From Sphingobacterium sp. GVS05A (GTDB taxonomy: Bacteria; Bacteroidota; Bacteroidia; Sphingobacteriales; Sphingobacteriaceae), in contig NZ_JAHXYR010000009.1 in assembly GCF_019969845.1 (NCBI RefSeq), positions 291,094-355,093 of the forward strand: 64,000 nt of DNA, read 5' to 3'. How positions within the stretch are numbered: the stretch's first letter is position 1; every line of letters begins with the position of its first letter. The position numbers were made by a program, and so were the translations under genes. The notes under the pieces are model-generated. The model was given only the letters and a program-made list of their open reading frames with translations. It ran no database searches and had not been told where the DNA came from. Shown here in pieces: positions 54,613-63,110 of this stretch.

Positions 54613-54993
54613 TTACTCGTTAATTGTTGCTGGCATATTTCTTCTTTGTTTTGCGATTCTTTTGCCCCGGAAGAATAGGAACATATTCAGAAAAAGCATG
54701 ACACCTAAATAAATGCTGAATCCACCGATTTTATAGCTGAGTCGCTCAATGAGTTCCTGTACACTTGGTTCATATAAGCTAATCTCAAGGATATACAAAG
54801 CAAATCCCAGGTTCATGAGGTAGAAACCAATCCGGAAAAGATTGTTTGTCGCATTGGCGACTTCCGGTCGCCCCGCAAAAATATCATTCATGTACACGAT
54901 GCTATTTTTGAAAAGCACATACGCAACATAATAGGTCAGTGCAATTGCAATGGGTAGATAAATAAAATACCCGATAACTGTTAAATTTCCCAT
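54613..54993 (-). CDS. Small membrane protein of the regulator operon (paralogue 1)
   Basis: From the ATG at 54993 the product has 126 residues with three or four helices (about 6-26, 47-67, 90-115). A middle segment, NATNNLFRIGFYLMNLGFALYI, closely parallels TDTTNNLLLMGYYLLNIGYAVI in the neighbouring gene, so the two are paralogues. No characterised family is recognised. The longer frame to 55083 overlaps the upstream gene and is unlikely. Confidence 0.75.
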   Translation of the reverse strand: MGNLTVIGYFIYLPIAIALTYYVAYVLFKNSIVYMNDIFAGRPEVANATNNLFRIGFYLMNLGFALYILEISLYEPSVQELIERLSYKIGGFSIYLGVMLFLNMFLFFRGKRIAKQRRNMPATINE

Positions 54994-54997
54994 GATA

Positions 54998-55360
54998 TTA
55001 TGATTTAATAGTGAATGAATTTGTCTTTTTAGCGAAGAAATAAATGCCAAGCATATTAAAGTAGTGCATGCAGACAAGTACAAATAATAATGTTCCTGTT
55101 TTTAATGCAATACTGCTGATCATATCCTCAAATGTTTGGATTTGTTTCCAGTAACTGAATTGAATGACGGCATAACCAATATTGAGCAAATAATATCCCA
55201 TAAGCAATAAGTTGTTTGTCGTGTCTGTTAGTGCAATGTTGTTTTTAAACAACGAAAGAATAAAAATCCGACCGTTTTTGTGAAACAAGCGACCTACCCA
55301 AAGGATAATGTAGCAGGTTAGCAAGCCATATATCGCGTAAGCAAGGATATTAAAGTTCAT
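54998..55360 (-). CDS. Small membrane protein of the regulator operon (paralogue 2)
   Basis: A 120-residue membrane protein with helices near 4-24, 50-68 and 88-110 and the shared TNNL...G(Y/F)YL(L/M)N(I/L)G(Y/F)A block. It starts 4 bp after the regulator gene ends and ends 4 bp before its paralogue starts, indicating one operon and probably a heteromeric membrane complex. The role is unknown. Confidence 0.75.
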   Translation of the reverse strand: MNFNILAYAIYGLLTCYIILWVGRLFHKNGRIFILSLFKNNIALTDTTNNLLLMGYYLLNIGYAVIQFSYWKQIQTFEDMISSIALKTGTLLFVLVCMHYFNMLGIYFFAKKTNSFTIKS

Positions 55361-55364
55361 AAGA

Positions 55365-55877
55365 TTACATCATTAGTTTGATTAATTTTAGTAACAGATC
55401 CCCGCCGCTAGTATTGAATAGTTTGTTTGCGATGGTTTCGAGTTGATCTGTTAATACCTGGATATCTTTTACCGTCTTATGAAACTCCTTGCCTTCTGGC
55501 GTTTTATCTTTCTCTGTATTTTTGCTGATTTCTCTGAGAATATCCATGACCGGATCAAGTTCTTTTTGCTTGCGCATAACAGCAATTTTCATCGCCCATT
55601 TTAATACGTCTTTCTCCGCAACGAAATATTCCTTTCGGTCTCCTGCAATATGTTTTTTGTAAACAATACCATAATCGACCAATTGACGGATACTCATGTT
55701 AGCATTACCTCTGGAGATAACCAGCTTCTCCATGATTTCGTCTGTAGACATAGGATTGCTCGCAGAAAGGAGTAATGCATGTACCTGAGCAACGGATTTG
55801 TTGATCCCCCATTCGGAACCCAACGCTCCCCAAGTATCTATAAATTGCTGTTTTGCTTCTTGTAATTCCATCTTCAT
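55365..55877 (-). CDS. GbsR/MarR-family transcriptional regulator
   Basis: A 170-residue winged helix-turn-helix protein. Its N-terminus, QQFIDTWGALGSEWGINKSVAQVHALLLSASNPMSTDEIMEKLVISRGNANMSIRQLVDYGIVYK, matches the GbsR class, with the recognition helix in SRGNANMSIRQL. A helical C-terminal dimerisation part follows (about 110-170). Its own promoter is overlapped by an inverted repeat, which suggests autorepression. Downstream genes encode two paralogous membrane proteins and a TIGR01777 enzyme. Confidence 0.88.
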   Translation of the reverse strand: MKMELQEAKQQFIDTWGALGSEWGINKSVAQVHALLLSASNPMSTDEIMEKLVISRGNANMSIRQLVDYGIVYKKHIAGDRKEYFVAEKDVLKWAMKIAVMRKQKELDPVMDILREISKNTEKDKTPEGKEFHKTVKDIQVLTDQLETIANKLFNTSGGDLLLKLIKLMM

Positions 55878-55891
55878 TTTTATTTCTTACT

Positions 55892-55935
55892 CAAATTTAT
55901 ATATAGTTTTTTAATTTTCAAAAATTTCTGAAAAT
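55892..55935 (-). promoter_or_regulatory. Promoter and candidate operator of the GbsR-type operon
   Basis: Minus strand: TTTG (complement of 55919-55922), 19 bp, TAAATTTG (complement of 55892-55899). The inverted repeat ATTTTCA-N8-TGAAAAT spans 55914-55935 and covers the -33 element. This layout is expected for a repressor site. Confidence 0.65.
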
Positions 55936-55986
55936 AAAATAAATTCAATAAACAAGTCACCATATCGTAATAAGGTTTTCCTTTTC

Positions 55987-56016
55987 TTGTGTCCTTTTTG
56001 ATTTGTATTAACTTTG
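55987..56016 (+). promoter_or_regulatory. Promoter close to the start codon of the gene at 56025
   Basis: TTG at 55987-55989, 19 bp, TAACTTTG at 56009-56016. Only eight bases separate it from the ATG at 56025, so the mRNA would have almost no leader. Confidence 0.6.
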
Positions 56017-56024
56017 CTGGCATT

Positions 56025-57008
56025 ATGGCAACAACTTTGTATAATCCATTCAAACAATTTCAGTTTGATCCAGCTATTTGTTTTTTAACAGGCAATAAAC
56101 TTCAGTCTGAGGAAGAGAGCATCCAGGTCTTTCCTGTTTGGATGATGAAATCTTTTCAATTGGAAGATAAGCCTTTCAAAATGTTGGATGAGAATCTAGT
56201 GACTTATAAGTCACTCAAGCTTCCATGTTCGATTGATACAGCTGAAGCAATAGAACAAATGGAACGTGCCGTTGAGCAATCATTTGAGCAGGGCTACGAA
56301 GCGGTCAGCCAATTAGATCCTCTGCTACTTTTTCAATGGATGTCAAAAATTATCTATGGCGTTGTCTATAACGAAATTCTTGCTGGAATCCGCCAACAGA
56401 AAGCCTCAGGTGAGGATATGAACTTTTCGCAGGCGCTGGCACAGCGTTTTACTAACTTGCACGCCATGTTGCAGTCGTTGGTCGTTCCGATGGAATTTGA
56501 AAATACTTTCCCATTTTCCCTTGTTGTAGTGCCAGTAGAAAATGCGCCTGATACTTTTATGTATCGTGATGAAATAAATACCTTGATTTTTTCTATTCGA
56601 ATGAAAGATTTTGCGGTTATTGCCTGCCTTCAGGATAATGCAACAAACAATATCTATCATGAAGACATATTGAAGACAATTGCAGGGAAAAAGCTTCACC
56701 CCATACAGTTTGAAGAGTTGTGTGCGCGCTATTTCTACTCTGCTTACCTTTTTAACCGCCTGCCGGATTACACTTATTTAAATACACCTCAGAAAGTATA
56801 TGTTGAACCTATGCCGTTAGCGGATATGTCTATGAAGCCTATATTCGATCATTGGCAGAATAAGACCTACGGTCAGGTAGTGGAAAATTTCTGGAAACCT
56901 TGGGGTTTGACCTTGTTCGAAATTATTAAAAATCCAGAACAACCAATTAGCTTTTTACTGGATGATCAAGGAGCTTTTGTTACGGATGTTGATATGCCTA
57001 TAAATTGA
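56025..57008 (+). CDS. Conserved-looking protein, unknown function
   Basis: A 327-residue cytoplasmic-looking protein without signal or membrane helices. It starts MATTLYNPFKQFQFDPAICFLTGNKL, which resembles the small zinc-free lead-in of some HNH-like or metal-site proteins, but I see no catalytic motif. Regular hydrophobic spacing and normal codon use support a real gene. The ATG at 56025 is favoured because the promoter ends eight bases before it. No family assigned. Confidence 0.65.
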   Translation: MATTLYNPFKQFQFDPAICFLTGNKLQSEEESIQVFPVWMMKSFQLEDKPFKMLDENLVTYKSLKLPCSIDTAEAIEQMERAVEQSFEQGYEAVSQLDPLLLFQWMSKIIYGVVYNEILAGIRQQKASGEDMNFSQALAQRFTNLHAMLQSLVVPMEFENTFPFSLVVVPVENAPDTFMYRDEINTLIFSIRMKDFAVIACLQDNATNNIYHEDILKTIAGKKLHPIQFEELCARYFYSAYLFNRLPDYTYLNTPQKVYVEPMPLADMSMKPIFDHWQNKTYGQVVENFWKPWGLTLFEIIKNPEQPISFLLDDQGAFVTDVDMPIN

Positions 57009-57080
57009 ATCTGAAGAAAATAAAGTAATAAGTTGCTCCAAATACGCGTTAAAATGGTATGATTATGGATAGGATCAGGT

Positions 57081-57530
57081 ATGTATTCACCAAATTTTAA
57101 AATTACTGTTTCGACAGCCCTGCTTTTTATCGTTTGTTTGACTTCACGGGCGCAGACTGCTGCTGTTCGTAACATACCTGCAGATAGTCTAGCCCAAAAG
57201 GTAGATGATTTTCCTTATTTTAAGGGCGGGGTGGTGGCCTGGTCCAGATTTTTACAGAATAATCTCGATTTGACACGAACTGTCGGAGCTATGGATAGTG
57301 TTGCGTATGCAAAATATGGCTCTAAACAGACTGCAATTCTTAATTTTATCGTTTGTGAGGATGGGGCTATTTGTAATATTGAAATCGAGAATAGGGAAAA
57401 GGTTAGCCCCGAATTTGCGAAAGCCGTATTGGCGGCAATGCGGAAATCACCACAGTGGATGCCAGCTTTAGTCAAGGGAAAGCCAGTCAAAACAAAATTT
57501 CGGCAGCCAGTAGTTGCTGTTATTGAATAA
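57081..57530 (+). CDS. Exported TonB C-terminal-like domain protein
   Basis: A 149-residue protein with a signal peptide (about residues 1-24, ending TSRAQ). The remainder resembles a TonB C-terminal fold: FPYFKGGVVAWSRFLQNNL, then ILNFIVCEDGAICNIEIENREKVSPEFAKAVLAAMRKSPQWMPALVKGKPV. The KSPQWMPA-x-x-x-GKPV phrase is diagnostic in Bacteroidota. There is no membrane anchor for energy coupling, so it is a periplasmic relative rather than a full TonB. Adjacent genes share orientation but not obvious function. Confidence 0.78.
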   Translation: MYSPNFKITVSTALLFIVCLTSRAQTAAVRNIPADSLAQKVDDFPYFKGGVVAWSRFLQNNLDLTRTVGAMDSVAYAKYGSKQTAILNFIVCEDGAICNIEIENREKVSPEFAKAVLAAMRKSPQWMPALVKGKPVKTKFRQPVVAVIE

Positions 57531-57577
57531 TTGAAATGCAAAAGTAATTTAGGAAATTAACCATTTATTCACTTCAT

Positions 57578-58372
57578 ATGTCATTTTGGGATAAAGTCAA
57601 AAAAATCATGAGCGGGGGAGAAGATGAATCTTCCACTGAAAAGAAAGATGTTGAAATTACCGCCGGCGGTTCGACCATATATCGTTATGAAGATCAGCCC
57701 GAGGAAAAAGATCCGAAAGACCTATTCCCTGAGGTACAATGTGTGTATCTTGAAGAGATAGAAGAGCATTTGACAAAATATATAGCTGAACCAGATCTGG
57801 TATTTCACGAAATTATATCCGAATTAGTGCATATTGATGTACACTGGATCAAGCCTAGTGCGAATTATCCATACAATATCCTGGTAACTTCTGGAATGAG
57901 TGACCTTCCCATGAACGTTCCAGAGGAAATAGACGATAAGGAAGCTTATGAGCGTGCCGAGTTAATGGTTGTTCTTCCTGCTGATTGGAAAATAGGCGAT
58001 GAAGAGTTTCAGGATGATAACAACTACTGGCCAGTCTACTTTTTGAAAAGGTTAGCGCGTTTTCCTCATGAGTATAAAACATGGTTAGGTTATGGCCATA
58101 CTATTCCCAATGGGATGGAGGCCGAAGAAATAGCAAATACCGGTTTTGGCTGTATGCTCTTATTGCCTCCGATGTTGAGCTTTGATGAGAAATTTTTAGA
58201 ACTTCAAACAAAAGATGGCAATATCATTAATTTCTATGCAATGATTCCAGTTTATAAGGAAGAGATGGATTTCAAACTGGAAGAAGGAACAGATGCCTTA
58301 TTGGATCTTTTTGATGAATATGGGATATCAGAACTTGTAGACATAGATCGCCCAAATGTTTGTAGAAAATAA
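57578..58372 (+). CDS. Suppressor of fused (SUFU) domain protein
   Basis: A 264-residue protein. After a charged N-terminal 35 residues comes a SUFU-like domain (about 50-225): VHIDVHWIKPSANYPYNILVTSGMSDLPM, ELMVVLPADWKIG and FGCMLLLPPM. Bacterial SUFU-domain proteins are widespread, and some act as immunity proteins in polymorphic toxin systems, but no toxin gene is adjacent here. The function is therefore open. A bidirectional terminator follows. Confidence 0.82.
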   Translation: MSFWDKVKKIMSGGEDESSTEKKDVEITAGGSTIYRYEDQPEEKDPKDLFPEVQCVYLEEIEEHLTKYIAEPDLVFHEIISELVHIDVHWIKPSANYPYNILVTSGMSDLPMNVPEEIDDKEAYERAELMVVLPADWKIGDEEFQDDNNYWPVYFLKRLARFPHEYKTWLGYGHTIPNGMEAEEIANTGFGCMLLLPPMLSFDEKFLELQTKDGNIINFYAMIPVYKEEMDFKLEEGTDALLDLFDEYGISELVDIDRPNVCRK

Positions 58373-58397
58373 TGACCTTGGTCAATACTGTTAAAAA

Positions 58398-58446
58398 AAT
58401 GCAGTACTATTTGTGAATGAGTCACCAATAGTACTGCATTTTTTTA
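58398..58446. terminator. Bidirectional terminator between the SUFU and lat genes
   Basis: AAATGCAGTACTATT / AATAGTACTGCATTT with a loop that contains its own small GTGA/TCAC stem. Confidence 0.9.
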
Positions 58447-59730
58447 TAGACTGTCTTCGATGATTATGATCGTTTTGTCAATATCTTCCTTACTGATATT
58501 AAGATGCGGTCTGAATCGAATACTTTTTTCACCACAACCCAATATAATTAATTTATTGGCATAAGCCCTTTTAATAAATTCGTTACGGGAATCTGCAGAA
58601 TCAAAATCCAGGGCAACAAATAACCCTTCACCCCTTAAATTACTGAGCTGCGGTCTATCTTTCATAACTTCTTGTAGTTTACTCTTAAGGTGAGTTCCTT
58701 TTTCAGCAGCATTAACCAAGAGATTTTCCTGTTCGATAACTTCAAGAATTAGTTTAAAGCGGAGCATATCTATAAAATCTCCTCCAAAGGTGGAGTTGAT
58801 CCGGCTGGATTCCTTAAACACATGATGTTCGACTTGATCAAATTTTTCCTTATTGGCTAATATGCCACAAACCTGGGCTTTCTTGCCAAATGCAAGTACA
58901 TCAGGTATAACATCATAATGTTGATAAGCCCACATTTTTCCGGTAATACCCAGCCCCGTTTGTACTTCATCGAAAATCAGGAGAATTTCATTCTTGTCGC
59001 ATATCTGGCGCAGTTGCTGGAAAAATTCTTTCCGAAAATGATTGTCTCCACCCTCGCCCTGTATTGGTTCAATGATAATGCAGGCAATATCGTTGGGATT
59101 GTCGTGGATGGCCTGATTGATCTCTGCGATTGCTTTCTCCTCTACGGTTATTGTTTGGCTGATATTTTCTGTCGTTAATGGATACGTTAATTTGGGGTTT
59201 ACAATACGTGGCCAATTGAACTTTGGAAAATACAAGTACTTTCGGGGGTCCTGCGTATTTGTTAAAGAGAGTGTATAGCCCGATCTACCGTGAAAAGCCT
59301 GTTTAAAATGGATGACCTGACTCGCTTCTTTTTGTATGCCCTGAGCGAAATTAAGTCTTGTTTTCCAGTCAAAGGCTGCTTTCAATGCATTTTCCACAGC
59401 TAGTGCTCCGCCGGAAATAAAAAATGCATAGGGGAGTTCTTTTGGTATTGCCACACGGTCGAAGGTATCCACAAAATCTGCGAATTCTTTGGGGTAGATG
59501 TCCGATATAGCAGGCTTGTTGACTGCCATTTTGCCCAGAAACTCACGATGCTTAACCAGATGGGGATGGTTATAGCCAACAGCCATAGAGGCAAACATGC
59601 TAAACATATCCAGGTATTCGTCCCCATTTTCATCGACAACATAAGAGCCGTGCGATTTTTCCATATCCATGACCAGTGGAAACCCGTCTGCCAATATATG
59701 TTTACTTAGTCTTTCATGTACGTTGCTCAT
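58444..59730 (-). CDS. lat: L-lysine 6-transaminase
   Basis: Class III PLP aminotransferase that moves the epsilon-amino group of lysine to 2-oxoglutarate, giving aminoadipate semialdehyde. The 428 residues match the Lat family: MFSMFASMAVGYNHPHL, FHGRSGYTLSLTNTQDPRK, LIFDEVQTGLGITGKMWA (PLP Asp) and DVLAFGKKAQVCGI with the Schiff-base Lys. Ends with LNISKEDIDKTIIIIE. It lies 19 bp after the aldehyde dehydrogenase gene that would use its product. Confidence 0.87.
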   Translation of the reverse strand: MSNVHERLSKHILADGFPLVMDMEKSHGSYVVDENGDEYLDMFSMFASMAVGYNHPHLVKHREFLGKMAVNKPAISDIYPKEFADFVDTFDRVAIPKELPYAFFISGGALAVENALKAAFDWKTRLNFAQGIQKEASQVIHFKQAFHGRSGYTLSLTNTQDPRKYLYFPKFNWPRIVNPKLTYPLTTENISQTITVEEKAIAEINQAIHDNPNDIACIIIEPIQGEGGDNHFRKEFFQQLRQICDKNEILLIFDEVQTGLGITGKMWAYQHYDVIPDVLAFGKKAQVCGILANKEKFDQVEHHVFKESSRINSTFGGDFIDMLRFKLILEVIEQENLLVNAAEKGTHLKSKLQEVMKDRPQLSNLRGEGLFVALDFDSADSRNEFIKRAYANKLIILGCGEKSIRFRPHLNISKEDIDKTIIIIEDSL

Positions 59731-59749
59731 AATTTCGAATCTGAATGGT

Positions 59750-61279
59750 TTATAAATCGAATTTTATACCTTGTGCCAATGGTAAGTCTGTTGTGTAATT
59801 AATGGTATTTGTCTGGCGACGCATATATGCTTTCCATGCATCCGAACCAGATTCTCTACCGCCTCCGGTATCTTTTTCTCCGCCAAAGGCCCCACCGATT
59901 TCTGCACCTGAGGTACCGATATTGACGTTTGCTATGCCACAATCCGATCCGGCCGCACTAAGAAATAGTTCGGCTTCTCTCAGATTGTTTGTCATCACAG
60001 CTGAGGACAGGCCTTGGCTGACGCCATTTTGCAATGCGATAGCATTGCCTATGTCGCCTTGATACTTGATTAAGTATAGAATGGGAGCGAAAGTTTCATG
60101 TTGAACGATCTCATAATGATTTTCGACTTCGGCAATAACAGGTTGTACATAGCAACCACTTTCATAACCTTTCCCTTCTATTACTTTCCCTTTAATTAGA
60201 AGTTTTCCCCCTTGTGTTTTAATTTTGTCTAGTGCGTTTAAGTATGATTTTACGGCGGCTTTATCAATCAATGGTCCTACATGATTTTTTGTGTCCAATG
60301 GGTCGCCAATTTTTAATTGACCATAGGCTTTTGTCAGTTGTTTCTTGACTTTGTCGTAGATGCTCTCATGGATAATCAGTCGTCGTGTGCTAGTGCAGCG
60401 TTGTCCTGCTGTTCCCACGGCTCCAAATACAGCACCGATGATTGTCATGTGGAGGTCCGCATCTGGGGTGACAATAATCGCATTGTTGCCACCAAGTTCC
60501 AGTAGCGTTTTGCCCAGCCGTTGTGCGACAGTAACAGCAACTTCTTTTCCCATCCGTGTTGATCCTGTTGCCGACACCAAGGAGATGCGGTTGTCAGCAG
60601 CAAGCCATTCACCGACTTCTTTGTCGCCCATGACCAAGTTGGAGATACCCTCAGGTAATCCATTGTCATGGAGGATTTCTGCTAATAGTTTTTGACAGGC
60701 AATGGCACATAATGGCGTTTTCTCGCTAGGTTTCCATACGACTGTGTTTCCGCAAACCAAAGCGATGGCCGTATTCCATGCCCACACAGCTACGGGGAAA
60801 TTAAAGGCGGTAATAATACCGACTACACCCAAAGGATGATATTGATCATACATGCGATGGCCGGGACGTTCAGAATGAATGGTATTGCCATAGAGTTGTC
60901 GGGATAGCCCCAGCGCGAAGTCACAAATGTCAATCATTTCTTGTACTTCCCCCATACCTTCTTGATAGGATTTCCCCATCTCATAGGAGACTAATTTTCC
61001 GAGTGTCAGTTTCAATTCTCGTAATTTATCGCCTAGTTGACGGATAATGTCTCCCCTCTTGGGAGCGGGGATAAGTCGCCATGCTTTGAAAGCGTTTTGG
61101 GCATCACCGATGACTGTCTCATAATCCTTCTGGCTGCTACCTGACACTTTTGCAATGAGTTTTCCATCTACAGGAGATAGGGATTCGAATACTTCACCAC
61201 AAGAAAACCACTTTTGGCCTGTTGACGAGCCTAAATTCTGGGATGTTATGCCGAGTATTTTAAGTTCTTTTTTTATCAT
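59750..61279 (-). CDS. amaB: Aminoadipate-semialdehyde dehydrogenase (ALDH7 type)
   Basis: NAD-dependent aldehyde dehydrogenase of 509 residues in the antiquitin/ALDH7 group. Sites are VVWKPSEKTPLCAIACQK, SATGSTRMGKEVA, LELGGNNAIIVTPDADL (general-base Glu) and TAGQRCTSTRRLI (catalytic Cys), with GGAFGGEKDTGGGRESGSDAWKAYMRRQT at the end. Given lat directly downstream, it most likely oxidises aminoadipate semialdehyde to 2-aminoadipate. A TTG-N20-TATATTTA promoter lies just upstream. Confidence 0.87.
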   Translation of the reverse strand: MIKKELKILGITSQNLGSSTGQKWFSCGEVFESLSPVDGKLIAKVSGSSQKDYETVIGDAQNAFKAWRLIPAPKRGDIIRQLGDKLRELKLTLGKLVSYEMGKSYQEGMGEVQEMIDICDFALGLSRQLYGNTIHSERPGHRMYDQYHPLGVVGIITAFNFPVAVWAWNTAIALVCGNTVVWKPSEKTPLCAIACQKLLAEILHDNGLPEGISNLVMGDKEVGEWLAADNRISLVSATGSTRMGKEVAVTVAQRLGKTLLELGGNNAIIVTPDADLHMTIIGAVFGAVGTAGQRCTSTRRLIIHESIYDKVKKQLTKAYGQLKIGDPLDTKNHVGPLIDKAAVKSYLNALDKIKTQGGKLLIKGKVIEGKGYESGCYVQPVIAEVENHYEIVQHETFAPILYLIKYQGDIGNAIALQNGVSQGLSSAVMTNNLREAELFLSAAGSDCGIANVNIGTSGAEIGGAFGGEKDTGGGRESGSDAWKAYMRRQTNTINYTTDLPLAQGIKFDL

Positions 61280-61307
61280 AATGGTTTATTTTATTCGTGG
61301 AATATGT

Positions 61308-61338
61308 TAAATATAGGGAATAAAATTCTGTTAAACAA
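61308..61338 (-). promoter_or_regulatory. Promoter of the lysine-catabolic pair
   Basis: Minus strand: TTG (complement of 61336-61338), 20 bp, TATATTTA (complement of 61308-61315), one base off the TAnnTTTG consensus, about 28 bp before the dehydrogenase start. Confidence 0.45.
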
Positions 61339-61409
61339 GTTTTGTGTGAATATTGTTCAGTTTGAAAATATTTTATTATCTTAGAGAAGCTAATGTAGAC
61401 TATACGATT

Positions 61410-62582
61410 ATGAAACAAATAAATGTTGATTATTTTCAAGTGGATGACCTTTTATCGGAGGAGCACAAGCTTGTGCGTCGTGCTGTTCGGGATTTTGTTC
61501 GGTCAGAGATAAAACCAGTCATAGAAGATGCAGCACAGGCACATCAGGCCATAGAGGGGTTGATGCCCAAACTTGGTGCAATAGGTGCTTTAGGTCCTTA
61601 TATTCCAGTAGAATATGGTGGTGCGGGATTAGATCAGATTTCTTATGGTTTGATTATGCAGGAACTCGAGGCCGGTGATTCTGCGGTTCGTTCTGCGGCT
61701 TCGGTGCAATCTTCTTTGGTGATGTATCCGATATATACCTATGGTAGCGAGGAGCAACGCCGTAAATATTTGCCGGGGCTTGCTTCCGGGGAACTCGTGG
61801 GCTCTTTTGGTTTAACCGAACCGAACCACGGTTCTGATCCCGGAGGGATGGAAACGCGATTGACAGCGAGTAATGGTGGTTTTTTATTGAACGGTGCTAA
61901 GATGTGGATTACAAATTCGCCAGTATGTGATCTTGCTGTAGTTTGGGCACGCGATGAAGCGGGAAAAGTGCGAGGGGTAATTGTTGAACGTGGAATGGAT
62001 GGTTTTGAAACACCGGAAACATTACATAAGTGGTCTTTACGAGCTTCTAAAACTGGGGAGCTGGTTTTTCATGATGTCTTTATTCCCGCTGAAAATGTAT
62101 TGCCTGAGGTAAATTCGATGCGTGGGCCGCTGTCTTGTTTGAATTCTGCACGGTATGGAATATCTTGGGGTGTGATAGGAGCGGCGATCGACTGTTATGA
62201 AACGGCTGTTCAATATGCTCTGGAGCGTCAGCAATTTGACCGACCAATTGGCGGTTTTCAGTTACAACAGAAAAAATTGGCTGAATTTCTGACAGAAATT
62301 ACGAAGGCTCAGTTGTTGTCTTGGCGCTTGGGGCTTTTAAAGAATGAAGGGAAAGCAACTCCACAGCAAATTTCGATGGCCAAACGGAATAATGTGAATA
62401 TGGCTTTACAGATCGCGCGTGAATCCCGGCAGATTTTGGGAGGAATGGGCATTGTTGGAGATTTCCCAATTATGCGACATATGATGAATCTTGAATCGGT
62501 TATTACGTATGAAGGAACTCACGATATTCATTTATTGATTACTGGTCAGGATATCACGGGCCTAAATGCATTTTCTTCTTAA
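61410..62582 (+). CDS. gcdH: Glutaryl-CoA dehydrogenase
   Basis: Acyl-CoA dehydrogenase family flavoenzyme of 390 residues from the ATG at 61410. It reads as glutaryl-CoA dehydrogenase: GSFGLTEPNHGSDPGGMETRL, LNSARYGISWGVIGAA with the glutaryl-binding Arg, and VITYEGTHDIHLLI carrying the catalytic Glu. It oxidises and decarboxylates glutaryl-CoA to crotonyl-CoA. Divergent from lat/amaB across a 130-bp promoter region, it supports a lysine-degradation module. The frame extends to 61353, but those residues do not match the family. Confidence 0.88.
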   Translation: MKQINVDYFQVDDLLSEEHKLVRRAVRDFVRSEIKPVIEDAAQAHQAIEGLMPKLGAIGALGPYIPVEYGGAGLDQISYGLIMQELEAGDSAVRSAASVQSSLVMYPIYTYGSEEQRRKYLPGLASGELVGSFGLTEPNHGSDPGGMETRLTASNGGFLLNGAKMWITNSPVCDLAVVWARDEAGKVRGVIVERGMDGFETPETLHKWSLRASKTGELVFHDVFIPAENVLPEVNSMRGPLSCLNSARYGISWGVIGAAIDCYETAVQYALERQQFDRPIGGFQLQQKKLAEFLTEITKAQLLSWRLGLLKNEGKATPQQISMAKRNNVNMALQIARESRQILGGMGIVGDFPIMRHMMNLESVITYEGTHDIHLLITGQDITGLNAFSS

Positions 62583-62835
62583 TTCTGTCTATATCTTAAA
62601 TTATATTTGAGATACTATTCAAAACTGTTGGTGGTAGTGGCATATATATTCCTTTTTATGCCAAGTAAACTGCTCAATTTATATTTTTTGATCCGTGGTT
62701 TTTTGAATGCTTTGCTTCAAAAAACTGCGTTTCCAGCCAATGATCCATATTTTTTTTAGCTTATTTTGGAACTTTTCAACCGCGGTTGGAAAACTCTTCT
62801 GCGCTGAATTAGGCTTTAAACGAGCCTGATAGCAG

Positions 62836-63027
62836 ATGTTGGCATGGTTCGACCAGACTCCTACTGCTGTTCTCGCTGCCTAACTCGGACTCATCACGGA
62901 AACAGCACGAATTCTCCCTGAAGCCGTACCCCCTTCCCCTCACGTTCTGAATTTCCCTATCCAAACGATAGTTAAATGGTATAGAAAAGCCGGAGGAGTT
63001 CGCAGGAAGGTGCGAACACCACCCTGA
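62836..63027 (+). pseudogene. Short frame interrupted by one in-frame TAA
   Basis: The frame opens MLAWFDQTPTAVLAA, meets TAA at 62881-62883, then continues open with protein-like LGLITETARILPEAVPPSPH and KWYRKAGGVRRKV to TGA at 63025-63027. It looks like one small gene disabled by a nonsense change, or read as two fragments. Family not recognised. A fragment without a start codon is also open on the minus strand over part of it. Confidence 0.4.
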
Positions 63028-63049
63028 AGGGGGATGCTTTTGCCTTTAG

Positions 63050-63072
63050 GGATACCAATCCTGGTATTTTTT
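63050..63072 (+). terminator. Small intrinsic-terminator-like hairpin
   Basis: ATACCA / TGGTAT with loop ATCC, followed by six T, 25 bp after the broken frame ending at 63027. Confidence 0.5.
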
Positions 63073-63110
63073 AATGATAAGCCCAGTATTAAAGTAGCAA
63101 TAGTCTACGA

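Noticed and set aside
62850..62920. Possible hammerhead ribozyme on the minus strand (TGATGAGTCC with nearby GAGAAC)
   Set aside because: The core does not match CUGAUGA...GAAA at the required positions and stem II cannot be formed properly.
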